NCBI GenBank assembly: GCA_963921935.1 | Contig: OY998175.1 | Location: 266,531,709-266,595,708 of the forward strand | Direction: 5' to 3' | Source: Galeruca laticollis | Taxonomy: Eukaryota; Arthropoda; Insecta; Coleoptera; Chrysomelidae | DNA length: 64,000 bases | Part shown: piece by piece, positions 53,973 to 64,000 of the stretch | Layout: every line of letters starts with the position of its first letter | How positions within the stretch are numbered: position 1 is the stretch's first letter | Position numbers and translations under genes: made by a program | Notes under the pieces: model-generated | What the model was told of the DNA's origin: nothing | Databases searched by the model: none | The model's input: the letters and a program-made list of their open reading frames with translations, nothing else

Positions 53973-55431
53973 TAAACACGACTTCATCCACTATTTTCAC
54001 CTGAGACCAATAGCTGGAGAAATAAATGCACTTGAAAAACAATATCGAACTGTAACATCAGAAATTCAAGAAGGACTAACACAACCTTACTTCCATCAGC
54101 TTCAAAATTTCGACCAAAGTCTGCAATACCTACTAATCGCTGCTAAGCAGAAGCTCCACAGCATCTATCCAAAATATAAACTGAAGAGAGGATTAATTAA
54201 TGGTTTGGGAAGCATAATCAAAGTAATATCAGGTAATTTGAATCAAGAAGATGCCGAAAGATACGACAAGGCCATCGCATCACTTGAGAAAAACCAAAAC
54301 AACATTATATCAGAAATTGACAGGCATATGAGTCTAAACAAACTAATCATGGCAAACTATAATACTACAGTGACACTTATTACACACAACCAAGAAAACA
54401 TTGCTTTTGAGATAAACAAAATCAGCACTAATATGAACAAATTTGTATTTGACTTCAATAACTACATGGAAGTACGAAACATATTAGACCAGCTCAACCT
54501 AACTCTTCAGACTATCTTACAGCCTCTCACGGACTTAGAAACGGCCATTACATTTGCAAGATTAAATATCATTCATAGCAGCCTAATCAACCCAGAAGAA
54601 TTGAAATGGGCAGTAGAGAAAATGCTTGAACATCACTCGTCCGAACAATGGGCATACGTTCACGAAATACATCAACATTCTAAGAGTTGACGGTTATTAC
54701 ACCAATCACATATTGGTATTTGTCATCCACTTTCCAGTCTTCTATCCCGATCCATTCTAATATTTTCATCTATTTTCAACCCCCACACATAACAAAACAA
54801 TAATCATTCCACCTGGTCCTTATCTAGTCTCTAATGAAAACCTTTACCAACATATGGAAACACCCTGTGAACCAATGGGCATAGAATACCTATGTGTAGA
54901 ACAGGTACTTCAAGAAAGCTATGATTGTGTTAACTGAAGCTCACCAACGAAGAAGCCCGTTGCGAACTTCTACCTATCTCAATTAACTCCACATTCATTC
55001 AAGAGATGTCAGAAGCCCATTATATAGCGGTTTTCCCCAGGCTACAAAGATTTCTACACAGTGTTCCACTTATGGTGCTTCAAGGAACATACCTCATTGA
55101 ACTGCCTCCAGGATGTCGCTTCAGAACAAATATGGAGGCATTTGAAAACACAAAATCGGTAATACGAGAAGAAGCTTCAACCCCGCCAAGAATCAAAACC
55201 TCCCCACAGACTCAGATAGCCAAGACCAAACCGTTGACAATCAAGAAAATCCTGTTGGACCAACTCCACCTCCTTACCAGGGAAGAAGAACGACTACAAT
55301 CAGTACCTACCAATCAGCAACAGATAGACCCCACACACTTCTGGATGACTCCAATCTACATCATCGTAACCATTTGTATAATACTGGGATTATATAAACT
55401 TCGAGGACGTCAACGTAAAACTCCAGAATAA
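53887..55431 (+). pseudogene. Errantivirus-like env (baculovirus F-like fusion glycoprotein)
   Basis: Two open pieces, 53887-54690 and 55006-55431, separated by a frameshifted stretch. The first has the N-terminal domain, then a basic furin-like KLKRGL at a cleavage position followed by a fusion-peptide-like LINGLGSI, then a long coiled-coil region. The second ends with a transmembrane segment (WMTPIYIIVTICIILGL) and a short basic tail. This domain order is that of errantivirus envelope proteins, related to baculovirus F. Presence of env separates this element from the other gypsy copies in the window. Defective here. Confidence 0.85.
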
Positions 55432-55495
55432 CCAGAGGTTCATTAGGATGTGCCATCATCACCATCAGTTTTGTTCGTTCCTTACAAAACTTCTT

Positions 55496-55508
55496 CAGGG
55501 GATGGAGA
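55496..55508 (+). other. Polypurine tract
   Basis: gaggggatggaga-like purine run directly before the 3' LTR; primer for plus-strand DNA synthesis. Confidence 0.75.
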
Positions 55509-55774
55509 AGTTACAGGTCGCTGACCCATGGTTCATGCATGGTTATTAACCTTCGAGCTTCCGGTATAATTCACGAACGCTGATCCATGTTTGTACAACA
55601 ACTGATGATTCTGCAGAATTGCATATTTTTAGTCTATAGCTGCATTTATTTTAGTATATAAGTTCGATTAATTGAATGTATTGAATATAGTGTATTTTCT
55701 GTTTAAGTTGTGTAGTTGTATTGTCAATTAAGTATCTTTTTAAAAAGTGACTTTTCAGGCAGTAACCTTTAATT
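55509..55774 (+). repeat. 3' LTR of errantivirus-like element
   Basis: 266 bp, begins agttacaggtcgctgaccca and ends gtaacctttaatt. Its aattaag replaces the aataaag of the 5' copy. Confidence 0.92.
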
Positions 55775-55778
55775 GCTG

Positions 55779-56052
55779 TGTGGCAGTGAGAACATAGTCA
55801 GACACATGAAGGCTAATCGCATAAGATGGGCAGGGCATGTATTGAGATCGGAGGACCACAGATTGTTGAAAAACGGTATTCCGTGAGAGACCAGATGGTA
55901 GAAGACAATAGGCCGACCCAGGAAAAGACGGAAAGATGCCATCGCAGCAGATGTGTCTAGAATAGGAGTGGAACAGTGGGAAAAGGAAGCACAAAATCGA
56001 GGATGATGGAGGGCAAAAAATCCATTAGATTTCAATTTCACATATAGTATAT
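55779..56052 (+). pseudogene. LINE ORF2, C-terminal end (right piece)
   Basis: Resumes the frame cut at 48472: a vertebrate-LINE-like end with HMKANRIRWAGHVLRSEDHR, then IGRPRKRRKDAIAADVSRIG and EQWEKEAQNRG. KANRLRWAGHVxRM is the standard C-terminal signature of this LINE group. Stops at about 55885 and 56005. It is followed directly by the left end of a piggyBac element. Confidence 0.87.
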
Positions 56053-56056
56053 TTAA

Positions 56057-57942
56057 TCCTAGGATGCATAACATGAGTGCAGAGACTCATGAACAAATTT
56101 AAACAGGTACAAATTCTAATGTATTTTACTTACAGCATTACTATTTTAAGAATTTGTTTATTATTAGTTTAAATGTATATCTGTATTCATAACTTCTGTA
56201 TTTTACAAGTTTTTACAAATAAATTGTTTTCACTTACAGTCGCTAAATGCATATCATGAATCTGGCAGACTCTTGTTGGTTTTGACAGTTCTGTACTATT
56301 TATATCGGCAACTATTATGTATTTATTACAATGCGCGTGTGCAATTAACACGTGATTTTTATCATTTGTTTTGGTTTGTTCAGATAGCTTTGTTCTTTTC
56401 TAGAAGTAAACCTAAAATTATAGTGCTCATAGTTTCCAAAGACTTTTATATGTAATTTTATTGTGCAATACTGGTAAGTTATTTTTGTATGAGTTTGGGT
56501 TAGGTTATTATTTACAAAAACTACAAAATCTCAATATTTATAAGGTTTTTTTGTTCTTTACATAGTATAAATTATGACTTCAATAAGTACATCTAGAAAA
56601 CGATCAATACGACCTAGTGACTCTAATTTTGAGAAAACTTTGATGACATGATATGAAGAAGATGATGAGAATATTGTTGTTAGTGAAAGTGATACATCAG
56701 ACACTGACGAACAATATCAATCACCTGAAGCATCTAGTGACACTGGAGAAAGCTATTCAGATAGCGAAACAGAAAGTATTCCGGATCATAACTCACCTTC
56801 AGACATCTCAAATGGTACGTTTATTGGAAGAAATAATTTTGTGTGGAATTCTACTCAGCCCTCACAAGGAAGGGTAAGATTACACAATATAGTAAGATTT
56901 ACATCAGGACCTCAAAGAAGAAATCAAGTTTGGTGTATCAAAGATGCATGTGATAAATTTATTACGCCTGAAATTGTTGATGAAATAATACTTTGTACTA
57001 ATCGAGAAGCAAAACGCGAATTTGAAAAAAAGGGTAAGATTTGGACACAAATCGAAAGAGATGAGATGGATGCTTTTTTCGGTTTCCTATTGTTGACTGG
57101 TATTGAAAAAAAACACGGGATGGTCCTATAAGGGAAATTCCTAAAGAGGTTCAAGCCACTAAGGAAAGAAGTGTTTATTTCTCTATTTTTGGTTTCAATA
57201 AAGATTTGACGTTAGTGAGCAATGTACCAAAAAAGAATAAATCTGTGCTACTTCTTAGCTCGATGCATAACGACGATACAGTAGATAATGAGAGTACTAT
57301 GAAATAACCATAAATAATTAAATTTTATAATAAAACTAAAGGAGGTGTTGATCATATGGATCAAATGATAGGCAACTATACCACAAAGCGACAAACAAGA
57401 CGATGGCCTGTCGCAGTTTAGTACAACATAATGGATTTAGCAGCTCTAAATGCTTGAACCCACGAAAATAAAAAATTTCACGATGGAAAAACTAACAAGG
57501 GAAGAATGTTCATCAAAGGCTCAGCAACCGAATTAGTGTTACCATTTTTGAGAAGAAGAGCACAAAACCCAAAACTTTCAAATACTGTAAGAAGTAGTAT
57601 AAAACTTTTTATCACGCTTACGGAAGAAGAGAATATCTTTGCCGGTTCAGTTTGGAAAAAGGCAAGAAGATGTTCGGAATGTCCTACACGAATTGGAAAA
57701 ATGAGTTCACTGACTTGTACTAAGTGTAATAAACCAACATGCAAATAACACAGTATTTTAGTATGCACAATATGCTTGAATTAGAAATTTTAATATGTTT
57801 TTCAATTTCTAACGCTTATTTATGAATAATAATTAATATGATAAATGAACGTAAAATATAATTTGGTGTTTTTTTTTAAATAAGAGTCTTGGAGACTCAT
57901 GCTATGCATTCTTGTCGAGAATTTCATCTATGCAGCCAAGGG
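56057..57942 (+). mobile_element. piggyBac element, 1.9 kb
   Basis: TTAA at 56053-56056 and 57943-57946. Ends tcctaggatgcata on the left and the complement of cccttggctgcata on the right (11 of 14 match). gagactcatg occurs near both ends (56086 and 57892). Contains a core-deleted transposase. The TTAA and first bases resemble the element at 4807 (tcctaaataacggg), hinting at one broader family. Confidence 0.82.
56575..57748 (+). pseudogene. piggyBac transposase, core-deleted
   Basis: ATG at 56575 (MTSISTSRKRSIRPSDSNFE), then an acidic Ser/Asp/Glu-rich N-terminus, the start of the catalytic domain (IWTQIERDEMDAFFGFLLLT), then a jump to REIPKEVQATKERSVYFSIF, YNKTKGGVDHMDQMIGNYTT with the late catalytic Asp, KRQTRRWPVAV, and the cysteine-rich end CSECPTRIGKMSSLTCTKCN KPTCK. 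The middle of the core with the first Asps is missing, as in the copy at 4807. Stops near 56650, 57131, 57305 and 57455. Confidence 0.87.
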
Positions 57943-57946
57943 TTAA

Positions 57947-58576
57947 AAAATTCCCCTAAAACTGCTCCAGCTGACTCGCTTCTAGAACACATCATATATG
58001 AAAATGAGATGTGGTTTCTTGGTAATGGAATTTTAATCCAAAACATATTACTTAGTAGATTGCTTCAGGCGGATGAATAACAAATGATTTAGATTATCGA
58101 GGCTTCCATCATATTTATATAGATTAATGTCAGTTCAACCAATTTCAAAAACATATGCTTTGTTGTTAGCTCGTTTAATAATACACTTGAAGTTTTAGAT
58201 AAATATTTTCGTGTTATTATAGCTTCGATCGGAAAGTGATGTTCGCTATTTTATAGAAGTATGTCCACCGAACTACCCGTGTATATTTATGCTTTTTGTT
58301 TCTTATGTATTGGCGGAATGACACACGCCCTCTTCATAACACCATCGACTCGTCCAGAGAAAGTTGCTGTCAAGGATAATAAACCATGGCCATTCTTTCG
58401 TTAAAAAAATTAATAACAGGTCTTATTTTATTCAACCTGTCCTCTGGTTTCGGTTCTCCAGGACTCGGATTTCTCGAGAAATACAGGGCATGCAATATTA
58501 TTAGGAAACGATTGCGACTGATATTATCTGCTATTGCTTTGCAGTGAAAAAATGGATCTTTCTTCTAGTAGTCATG
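57947..58576. other. No gene recognised
   Basis: Flank between two piggyBac relics. A short frame at 57889-58080 has no recognisable content. Confidence 0.4.
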
Positions 58577-59134
58577 TTAACGTTTGAGTTTTACAATCCC
58601 CATATACAGGAAAACTCCCATAAAAACTAAAAGTTCATCTAAAGTGAGATATTTCCAATCACATATACGTGATTTTTCTTTGGTGATGTCAGATAAAAAA
58701 ATTTCTTCTGCATTTGCGTTTGTTTTGTCAACAATTGTTTGAAGAAAATTGTCAGTCATTATATGACGAAAAGAGTCAATAGGAGAGTTTCCATTTGGAG
58801 GAATAAGTAAACTCTCTGTTTTTAAAAAAGGTAGACTTTTCATATCAATGGGATCTTCTTTCCGGTCTATAATAACTTTTTTATTGTTGGCACTACCTGT
58901 CGGAACATGTATAAAATTTTCTTCACCGCTATATGAAGACGAATTGTTCACTGCCCGGGTGGTCAAGTCGTCATTCACATCTTCGTAATCACTCGAATCC
59001 TCCTCATTATAGTCCCATCCATCATAATCACTATTCTCCAATATTTGTGATAGTTCACTGTCTGTATAGTATTTTTTTGCACTCAATCTTTGTTTTTTAG
59101 GATTAGAAGGTCCCGGTACAACATTATCATCCAC
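58577..59134 (-). pseudogene. piggyBac transposase, N-terminal part
   Basis: 186 open codons from ATG 59132-59134: MDDNVVPGPSNPKKQRLSAK, an acidic stretch (DYDGWDYNEEDSSDYEDVND), then PIDSFRHIMTDNFLQTIVDK and YLTLDELLVFMGVFLYMGIV, the entry to the piggyBac catalytic domain. The frame ends at an internal TTAA (58577-58580), where the rest has been lost. Different from the copy at 56575 and in the opposite orientation. Open enough to be fairly recent. Confidence 0.82.
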
Positions 59135-59652
59135 AATTTTATAAATTGCAAAACAAAAAAATGGAACCGCCTGCGAAAACTCGTGAAATAATATTTATCG
59201 TCCGTGCCGACACAACCTACACACCTTACGTCTTTCGGTCAACTGAAATATCTCTCATCGTGATTCAATAAAATAGAAGGTATGATTTCGCGCATGCTGG
59301 CTCTGACGTCACGCCGAGAGTGAATGCCTTGAATTAGTTTGCAGTTACATTATTGGATATGTTTATGTCAGTTAATTTTACATTTTTATTGTTGAAAATT
59401 AGCAAAAATTAGTCAAAATGAGATGTGTAGTGTGTTTTGTTGTTTATTGTTATGTTTTAGGTTTTATGTATTTTATTGAAACTATATTTATTCCCTTGTA
59501 GATTTTATTTGGTTTTTGTTACAACTTTTATTATCTATATGGTTCACAAGCTACCATATTTCTTTCTGTCTCCCCTTCTTCTTTTTTATCTCCGACTAGA
59601 CCAAAATTAACACGTACATAACTTAAAACTATGGAACACGCTTTTCCTTTAT
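59135..59652. other. No gene; possible 3' LTR of the gypsy to the right
   Basis: On the minus strand a purine run AAGAAGAAGGGGAGACAGAA (about 59560-59580) follows the pol end and could be the polypurine tract, with the 3' LTR below it. No second LTR is in the window to prove it. Confidence 0.35.
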
Positions 59653-60183
59653 TTAATAAAGCTCAAAGTCACTCAAATAAGCAGGCTTCTTCACTACACG
59701 AGTACGCGTACGCGATTTTCTTGGCATACTGTCACTATCAGGATTACTTGTACCTTCGTCACTCTCAAGATTTTCGATTACACTTAGATCCAAACTATCA
59801 CTTAAAAATATATATTCTATGTTACTATCTGTAACTATTCCTCCTTCATTTTCAAAGTCAGATTTGGGATATTTCTCATTTGCCAAAGTTTTATCTTGTG
59901 GCAAGTTTGTAACTACAGTTTGTTCAAACTCAGAAGTACTTAGATAATCATCAGACGAATCTGTCTCAGAAAATATTTCAACAAGATTGTCAACAGCATT
60001 TACAATGTTATTAACGTTTGTAGTTTTAAAATTAAAATCAGTTATTTCATATAATAAGTCATCAAACAAATTATTTGAAATTTTCACAGGTAAATTTGTT
60101 TGATTAACAAACTTCCTGTTTCTTCTGAATGTTTTCCCATTCTTGTCTTTAATAAGGTAAGATCTGTTATTATATTTATTCAC
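59653..60183 (-). pseudogene. K02A2.6-like gypsy pol, C-terminal tail
   Basis: 177 codons: a basic start (YLIKDKNGKTFRRNRKFV), then a long acidic Ser/Asp-rich region and a basic end (PRKSRTRTRVVKKPAYLSDF). A polar tail after the integrase core that ends in R/K-rich sequence is normal for this gypsy group. No env follows. The 60184-60479 interval is the frameshifted link to integrase. Confidence 0.65.
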
Positions 60184-60479
60184 TATCTTCCCTTTATTCT
60201 AAGAATTATTTTTTTGAAACAAAACATTTTGATTTATTTGCAAAGGTGGCAAATTTTTGGCGGTTTTATTATCATTTGTTTGAATAGTTTCAGAAGTCTG
60301 TTCAAGTTTTGATTATATTTCTTTTTGATCATTAATTGTGAGAAGAAGGTTTTCTGAAGTAAAGGTAAGTTTGGTCTTTACAAGGCGATTTAAAAGTAAT
60401 TGAGTAGGAGCATATCCTATACTAGGTAGAGGAGTATTTCGATATTCAAGTAAATAGTATGAGAGTTTATCTAAATGTT

Positions 60480-61211
60480 TCATTTTTTAAGCATGTTTTT
60501 AGAGATATCGACATACTTCTCTGCAAAGCTATTTGACTGGTGATGATAAGGGCTAGAGAACTCCAAATCAAAGATCCATGATTTAACAAAACTTTTAAAT
60601 TCTATACTGTTATAGGGAACATTATCGGCATAGAAAATATGAGGAACACCAAATTTAGAAAACAAATTCTTACAATACATGATTACAGTTGAAACTGTCT
60701 TAGTTTGGGTAGGAATAACTTCCAACCAATGGGAGTAGCTATCAACAATTAACAAATAGCTTTTGGACTGGTAATAAAAAAAGTCAGAAAATAATATTTG
60801 CCATGGTCTTTCCGGTATTTTATGGGGTACAAGAGTCTCTTTTGGGTTAGCTGGCCTATTGAGTTGACAAGTTTCACAATTTTTTACGTAGGCCTCAATA
60901 TCTTTAGACATTTTTGGCCATATCATAATTTCACGTGCTCGTAATTCACATTTTTGCATTCCAAAGTGAGCGGAATGTATCAATTTAAGCATACTAGTTC
61001 TATGTTCAGAATGAACAATAATTTTATTGTTGTAAAATAACAAATTATTGGAGAGATATATGTTATATCTCAAGTTAAAGAAATATTTCAATTCAGAAGT
61101 CAACATGTTATCAGTGTTGGGCCATCCAGTTAAACAAAAAAATTTTACTTGTGATAAAATCAAATCATTATTAACAGCATTTTGAAAAACATTTTTCTTT
61201 TCTGCTGACAT
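60480..61211 (-). pseudogene. K02A2.6-like gypsy integrase
   Basis: 243 open codons on the minus strand. Zinc region LIHSAHFGMQKCELRAREIM followed by YVKNCETCQLNRP (HHCC), then the catalytic core: WQILFSDFFYYQSKSYLLIV with the first Asp, FYADNVPYNSIEFKSFVKSW with the second, and YHHQSNSFAEKYVDISKNML with the Glu. The usual DNGPxF and GxAExAV motifs are altered (DNVPYN, SFAEKYV). It is truncated or frameshifted after KNMLKK. Confidence 0.88.
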
Positions 61212-61250
61212 TGGTACAGTTAGAGAGAGCGCATGAACAATGTATTCTAA

Positions 61251-61650
61251 TTATGTGTCTAAGGGAGTATCTGTTTTAATGTAAGATCTACTTAATGTAT
61301 CTGCAACATATATCTTAGGACAAGGTAAGTATTCAATCTTTATATTATATTTTAATAATTTCAACAGCATTCTTTGTAAACTAGCACTAACATTATCAAG
61401 ACTTTTGTTTAAAATAGAAATAAGTGGCTTATGATCTGTTTTGATCAGAACTTCCCGGTCATAAATCCAGTAATGGAATTTTTCACATGAGAATACAATG
61501 CTCAAAAGTTCCTTCTCAATTTGTGCATACTTAACCTCTGCACTATTAGATCTTGATGCGAAAGCTATTGATTGCATATCTTGCATCAAACAAGACCCTT
61601 ATCCTTCACCAGATGCATCAGTTTGAATTTCAACAGGTTTATTTTGATCA
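61251..61650 (-). pseudogene. K02A2.6-like gypsy RNase H
   Basis: Starts in the preceding frame with VEIQTDASGEG (first catalytic Asp) and after a stop continues QDMQSIAFASRSNSAEVKYA QIEKELLSIVFSCEKFHYWI, then DREVLIKTDHKPLISILNKS and VADTLSRSY. Order and spacing are the standard gypsy RNase H. Confidence 0.85.
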
Positions 61651-62566
61651 AAAATCTTTAGAATTGGTTTGTTTGTAATCAGTGTTTTTAAAGTGTCTAG
61701 TTCTTGTTGATGTAAGTCTAGCCATTCAAATTTAATATCGTTTCTGATAAGATTTCTCATATTATAGGTTAATTGTGAAAGATTTGGAATAAATTCTGAA
61801 AAAAATTTGAATAGACCTAGGATTCGCAATAAATCTTTTTTGTTTAAAGGTTTTTTAATAGCCAAGACAGCTAGTATATTTTTGTGAGGGGGTTGTAATC
61901 CATTTTTTGTTATTATTTGACCTAAGAAATTGACTTCAGTCGTTTTATATTGCCACTCATCAAAATTAAATTTTATATTATATTTCAATGCTTTTTCCAA
62001 TATTGTTTTGAACGCTAAATCATGTTCATTTTCGTCAACTCCTGCTATTATCAAGTCATCAAAATATATGTTCACATTTGGAATGTCTCCAAAAATTTCC
62101 ATCTTTTTTCGTTGGAATATTTCTAGTATGCTACTTGATCTAAAGGGAACTCTATGAAATTTATATTAAATGTGCACAAGTCTGAACTTTTTTCTGATAA
62201 TTGTATTTGCCAGAATCCATCTTTCATGTCTATTACAGAAAAAATTGTTTTTCCTTCCAACTTAGCTAAAATATCGTCACATCTAGGAATAATATAATGC
62301 TCTCGACAAATATATTTGTTCAATCGTTTTGGATCTAAACACAAACGAAGTGATCCATTGGGCTTTTCAACAATCATTAAGGAATTAACGCAATCAGTTG
62401 GATACTCGACTTTAGAAATTATACTTTTTTGTTCAAGATCATCTAATGTTGATTTTAGTTTTTCATGTAAAGTCAATGGTACCTTCCTTTGCGTTTGTAT
62501 AACTGGTATTACATTCTCTTTTAATTTAATTTCTACATAACCTGGCATACATCCAAGGCCTTCCAA
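61599..62566 (-). pseudogene. K02A2.6-like gypsy reverse transcriptase
   Basis: Two overlapping frames, 62123-62566 and 61599-62102. GYVEIKLKENVIPVIQTQRK, LMIVEKPNGSLRLCLDPKRL, TIFSVIDMKDGFWQIQLSEK (first Asp), then, after a frameshift near 62140, EIFGDIPNVNIYFDDLIIAG with the FDD catalytic pair and LGQIITKNGLQPPHKNILAV. K02A2.6-like elements have this LDPKxLN and YFDDxLI pattern. Confidence 0.88.
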
Positions 62567-62799
62567 AATGTTTTTAAAATTTTTATATACGTCATTTATT
62601 GTTTTTTGGCAATAGTGTATAGTCGTTCAACGTCTTAGTTTGAATTGTATTTACTCTAGGTATCATGTTAAAATGTAAACAATCACCTAACCTAGGTGAA
62701 GGTTCTGAATTTAAATCAAAAATTTTACGTTTTTAAATTAATTTTTGTATAAGCACTAAGTATTATGTAACCTAGTGGTTTTGATTTGAAATTTCCGTA

Positions 62800-63060
62800 G
62801 GAAATTATTGTCATGGATGTTGGAATAATTTAAGATTTATCGGCCTTTAAATAATTAAAATATTTTAAAGGTAAAACACTAGATTCAGGTCCTGTGTCAA
62901 GCTTAAACATAATATCATTGTTGTTAACAGTAATAGGTTCATACCAGCTATTCTATTCAATATTTTCTTATATTCATGAATAAAAATAGAATTCTCAGTA
63001 CCTGCATTGTCCTTACTTACAATATCAGAATTCTGAATATTTACATTGTCCAAAATCTGT
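62800..63060 (-). pseudogene. K02A2.6-like gypsy protease region
   Basis: Minus strand NNNDIMFKLDTGPESSVLPL then KYF at about 62860-62930: the LDTG retropepsin active site followed by the hydrophobic S-VLPL flap side. Upstream is a polar linker. Frameshifts separate it from gag and from the reverse transcriptase. The interval 62567-62799 is degraded linker without motif. Confidence 0.72.
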
Positions 63061-63155
63061 ACTTCCGATGTCAGTTTCTTAACCTCAGCTTCTTTCTGAT
63101 CTTTTGGCCGATATTCTTCCTCTTCTGGCTGTTTGGAATTGGAATAATTACCTCG

Positions 63156-63875
63156 TTATTGCCACTTATTTTGCTGCCGTTTGTCCTTGAAAAAAATAAA
63201 CTTTAGCAAAATGGCGTCTACGTTGACAAATTGCACAGGTTTGATTATAAGCGGGGCATTGTTTAGGTTGATGACTGAAATCACATCTTCCACATTTGCT
63301 AGAAAACTTAAGAGCATCAACTTCTTGTGCTTCTTCTGTACCATTATTTAATAACTCAACATGTTTCATTGTAACTTCAATACTCCTAAATTATTCAAGC
63401 ATCTTGTCTAATGACATTGACGGTTCTCTTAACAAGTGCCTTTGAACCTGTTTATCCAGAACACCCAGTACCATTCTTTCTGCATGGCTGGTTTTAAGCT
63501 GATCCCTGTCACATACAAACGAACAGTTGACTGCTTGCTTCTTTAATTCAGTTAAAAAGGAATCTATATTTTGACCTTCTTTTTACTGGATGTTGTTAAA
63601 TTAAAATGTTTCCATACTTACATTTCTTTTGGGTAAGAAATGATCAACAAAACAGGATAACAAATCTTCTAGTTTTGAAGTTTTTATTGTTTCAAATGCA
63701 TTATAGATATCCAAGCATGCTTCTCCAAGAATATTCAACAGTAGAGCTACTTTTCCCTTTTCGTCTGCGGTACTTTTCCTGAAGCTAACAAATATATCTC
63801 AAATATTTGCTTCCATTTTGGCCATCCATGCGACTCCTGTACATTAAACGCTTCCGGAGGCTTAAAGTATACCAT
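63156..63875 (-). pseudogene. K02A2.6-like gypsy gag
   Basis: The ATG at 63873-63875 opens MVYFKPPEAFNVQESHGWPK then WKQIFEIYLLAS, the usual gag start of this group, followed by the capsid part (KVALLLNILGEACLDIYNAF, FLPKRNVSMETF, ERMVLGVLDKQVQRHLL) and two worn zinc fingers (CGRCDFSHQPKQCPAYNQTC and CAICQRRRHFAKV). Stops at about 63590, 63585 and 63392. The 63876-64000 sequence is its leader; the 5' LTR is outside the window. Confidence 0.82.
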
Positions 63876-64000
63876 TTTTCACTACACTTTTTATACTTTG
63901 ACACGAGTTTCTTATTTTTAATTTTTTCTATTTTTATTGGAGGGAAAATGGCTTCTGCCTAACTTATATTTCATTTCTTATTTACCCTTTCAACAATTTT

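Larger units (their letters stand above)
48473..55774 (+). mobile_element. Errantivirus-like LTR element (17.6/297/ZAM group), endogenous insect retrovirus
   Basis: LTRs 48473-48728 and 55509-55774, primer site TGGCGCAGTCAGTAG just inside the 5' LTR, polypurine tract before the 3' LTR, and gag, pol and env between. The 4-bp target duplication GCTG (48469-48472 and 55775-55778) is exact, and the host LINE frame would continue across the empty site. LTRs differ by one 9-10 bp indel and about ten substitutions, roughly 96 percent identical, so the insertion is the youngest in this nest. Gag, pol and env all carry stops or frameshifts, so the copy is defective. Confidence 0.93.

Noticed and set aside
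55755..56074. Minus-strand ORFs of 79 and 101 codons near the LINE end
   Set aside because: Antisense to the LINE C-terminal region and LTR; no domain content.
56238..56252. Possible start-codon exon of the SLC38-like gene (ATG, four codons, then GTAAGT on the minus strand, with TATAAATAG about 45 bases upstream)
   Set aside because: Splice phase fits exon 44003-44059, but the site lies inside the TTAA-flanked piggyBac element 56057-57942, has no conserved protein content, and short ATG-plus-donor combinations arise by chance.
1..64000. CRISPR arrays, bacterial operons, riboswitches
   Set aside because: Eukaryotic sequence; the direct repeats are satellites, LTRs and TIRs, and no spacer-repeat structure exists.

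Overview
The window is AT-rich arthropod (almost certainly insect) nuclear DNA that is mostly transposable elements. The evidence for an insect is an intron-split SLC38-type amino-acid transporter, errantivirus-like, piggyBac, hAT, Tigger, Tc1/mariner and Penelope-like elements side by side, and very large introns. A beetle or another large-genome insect would fit, but the species cannot be fixed from sequence alone.

The only host gene I can support lies on the minus strand. Three short exons (44003-44059, 36160-36241, 28820-29029) have consistent splice phases and encode the acidic N-terminus and first membrane segments of an SLC38A10/A11-like transporter. They are separated by 7.1 and 7.8 kb introns, and the flanking introns run at least from the window's left end and toward its right end. 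Nearly everything else is nested mobile DNA in these introns.

Layout. 1-4.6 kb: LINE, piggyBac and DDE_3 (IS630/Tc1-type) transposase relics, then a ~173-bp satellite. 4.8-11.1 kb: a piggyBac with TTAA ends, split by a gypsy element (gag and half of pol). 11.7-16.2 kb: a ZMYM1-type hAT pseudogene interrupted by 1.9 kb holding a Penelope-like remnant and a hairpin. 16.2-20.8 kb: no sure gene, but a 492-bp palindrome and other inverted repeats. 21.2-24.7 kb: a complete Tigger/pogo element with TA target duplications, terminal repeats and a duplicated C-terminal domain. 25.0-28.6 kb: a foldback element with a hammerhead-ribozyme motif at each end. 29.3-30.4 kb: a TA-flanked foldback. 30.6-35.3 kb: a decayed I-type LINE with RNase H. 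35.3-42.3 kb: two copies (one a fragment) of a gypsy family whose Pol continues in frame into a macro (ADP-ribose-binding) domain just before the 3' LTR. 42.3-43.7 kb: the satellite again plus another DDE_3 relic. 44.2-56.1 kb: one LINE broken by a long-TIR mariner and by an errantivirus-like LTR element with gag, pol and env. 56.1-59.1 kb: two piggyBac relics. 59.6-64 kb: a K02A2.6-like gypsy running off the right edge.

Almost every element ORF is broken by stops or frameshifts. The errantivirus-like element looks youngest, with two very similar LTRs and a matching 4-bp target duplication. The observations most worth follow-up are the retroelement-borne macro domain, the paired hammerhead motifs on the foldback, and a repeated unit (a 45-bp segment plus satellite array) present twice, apparently split in one copy by the macro-domain gypsy.
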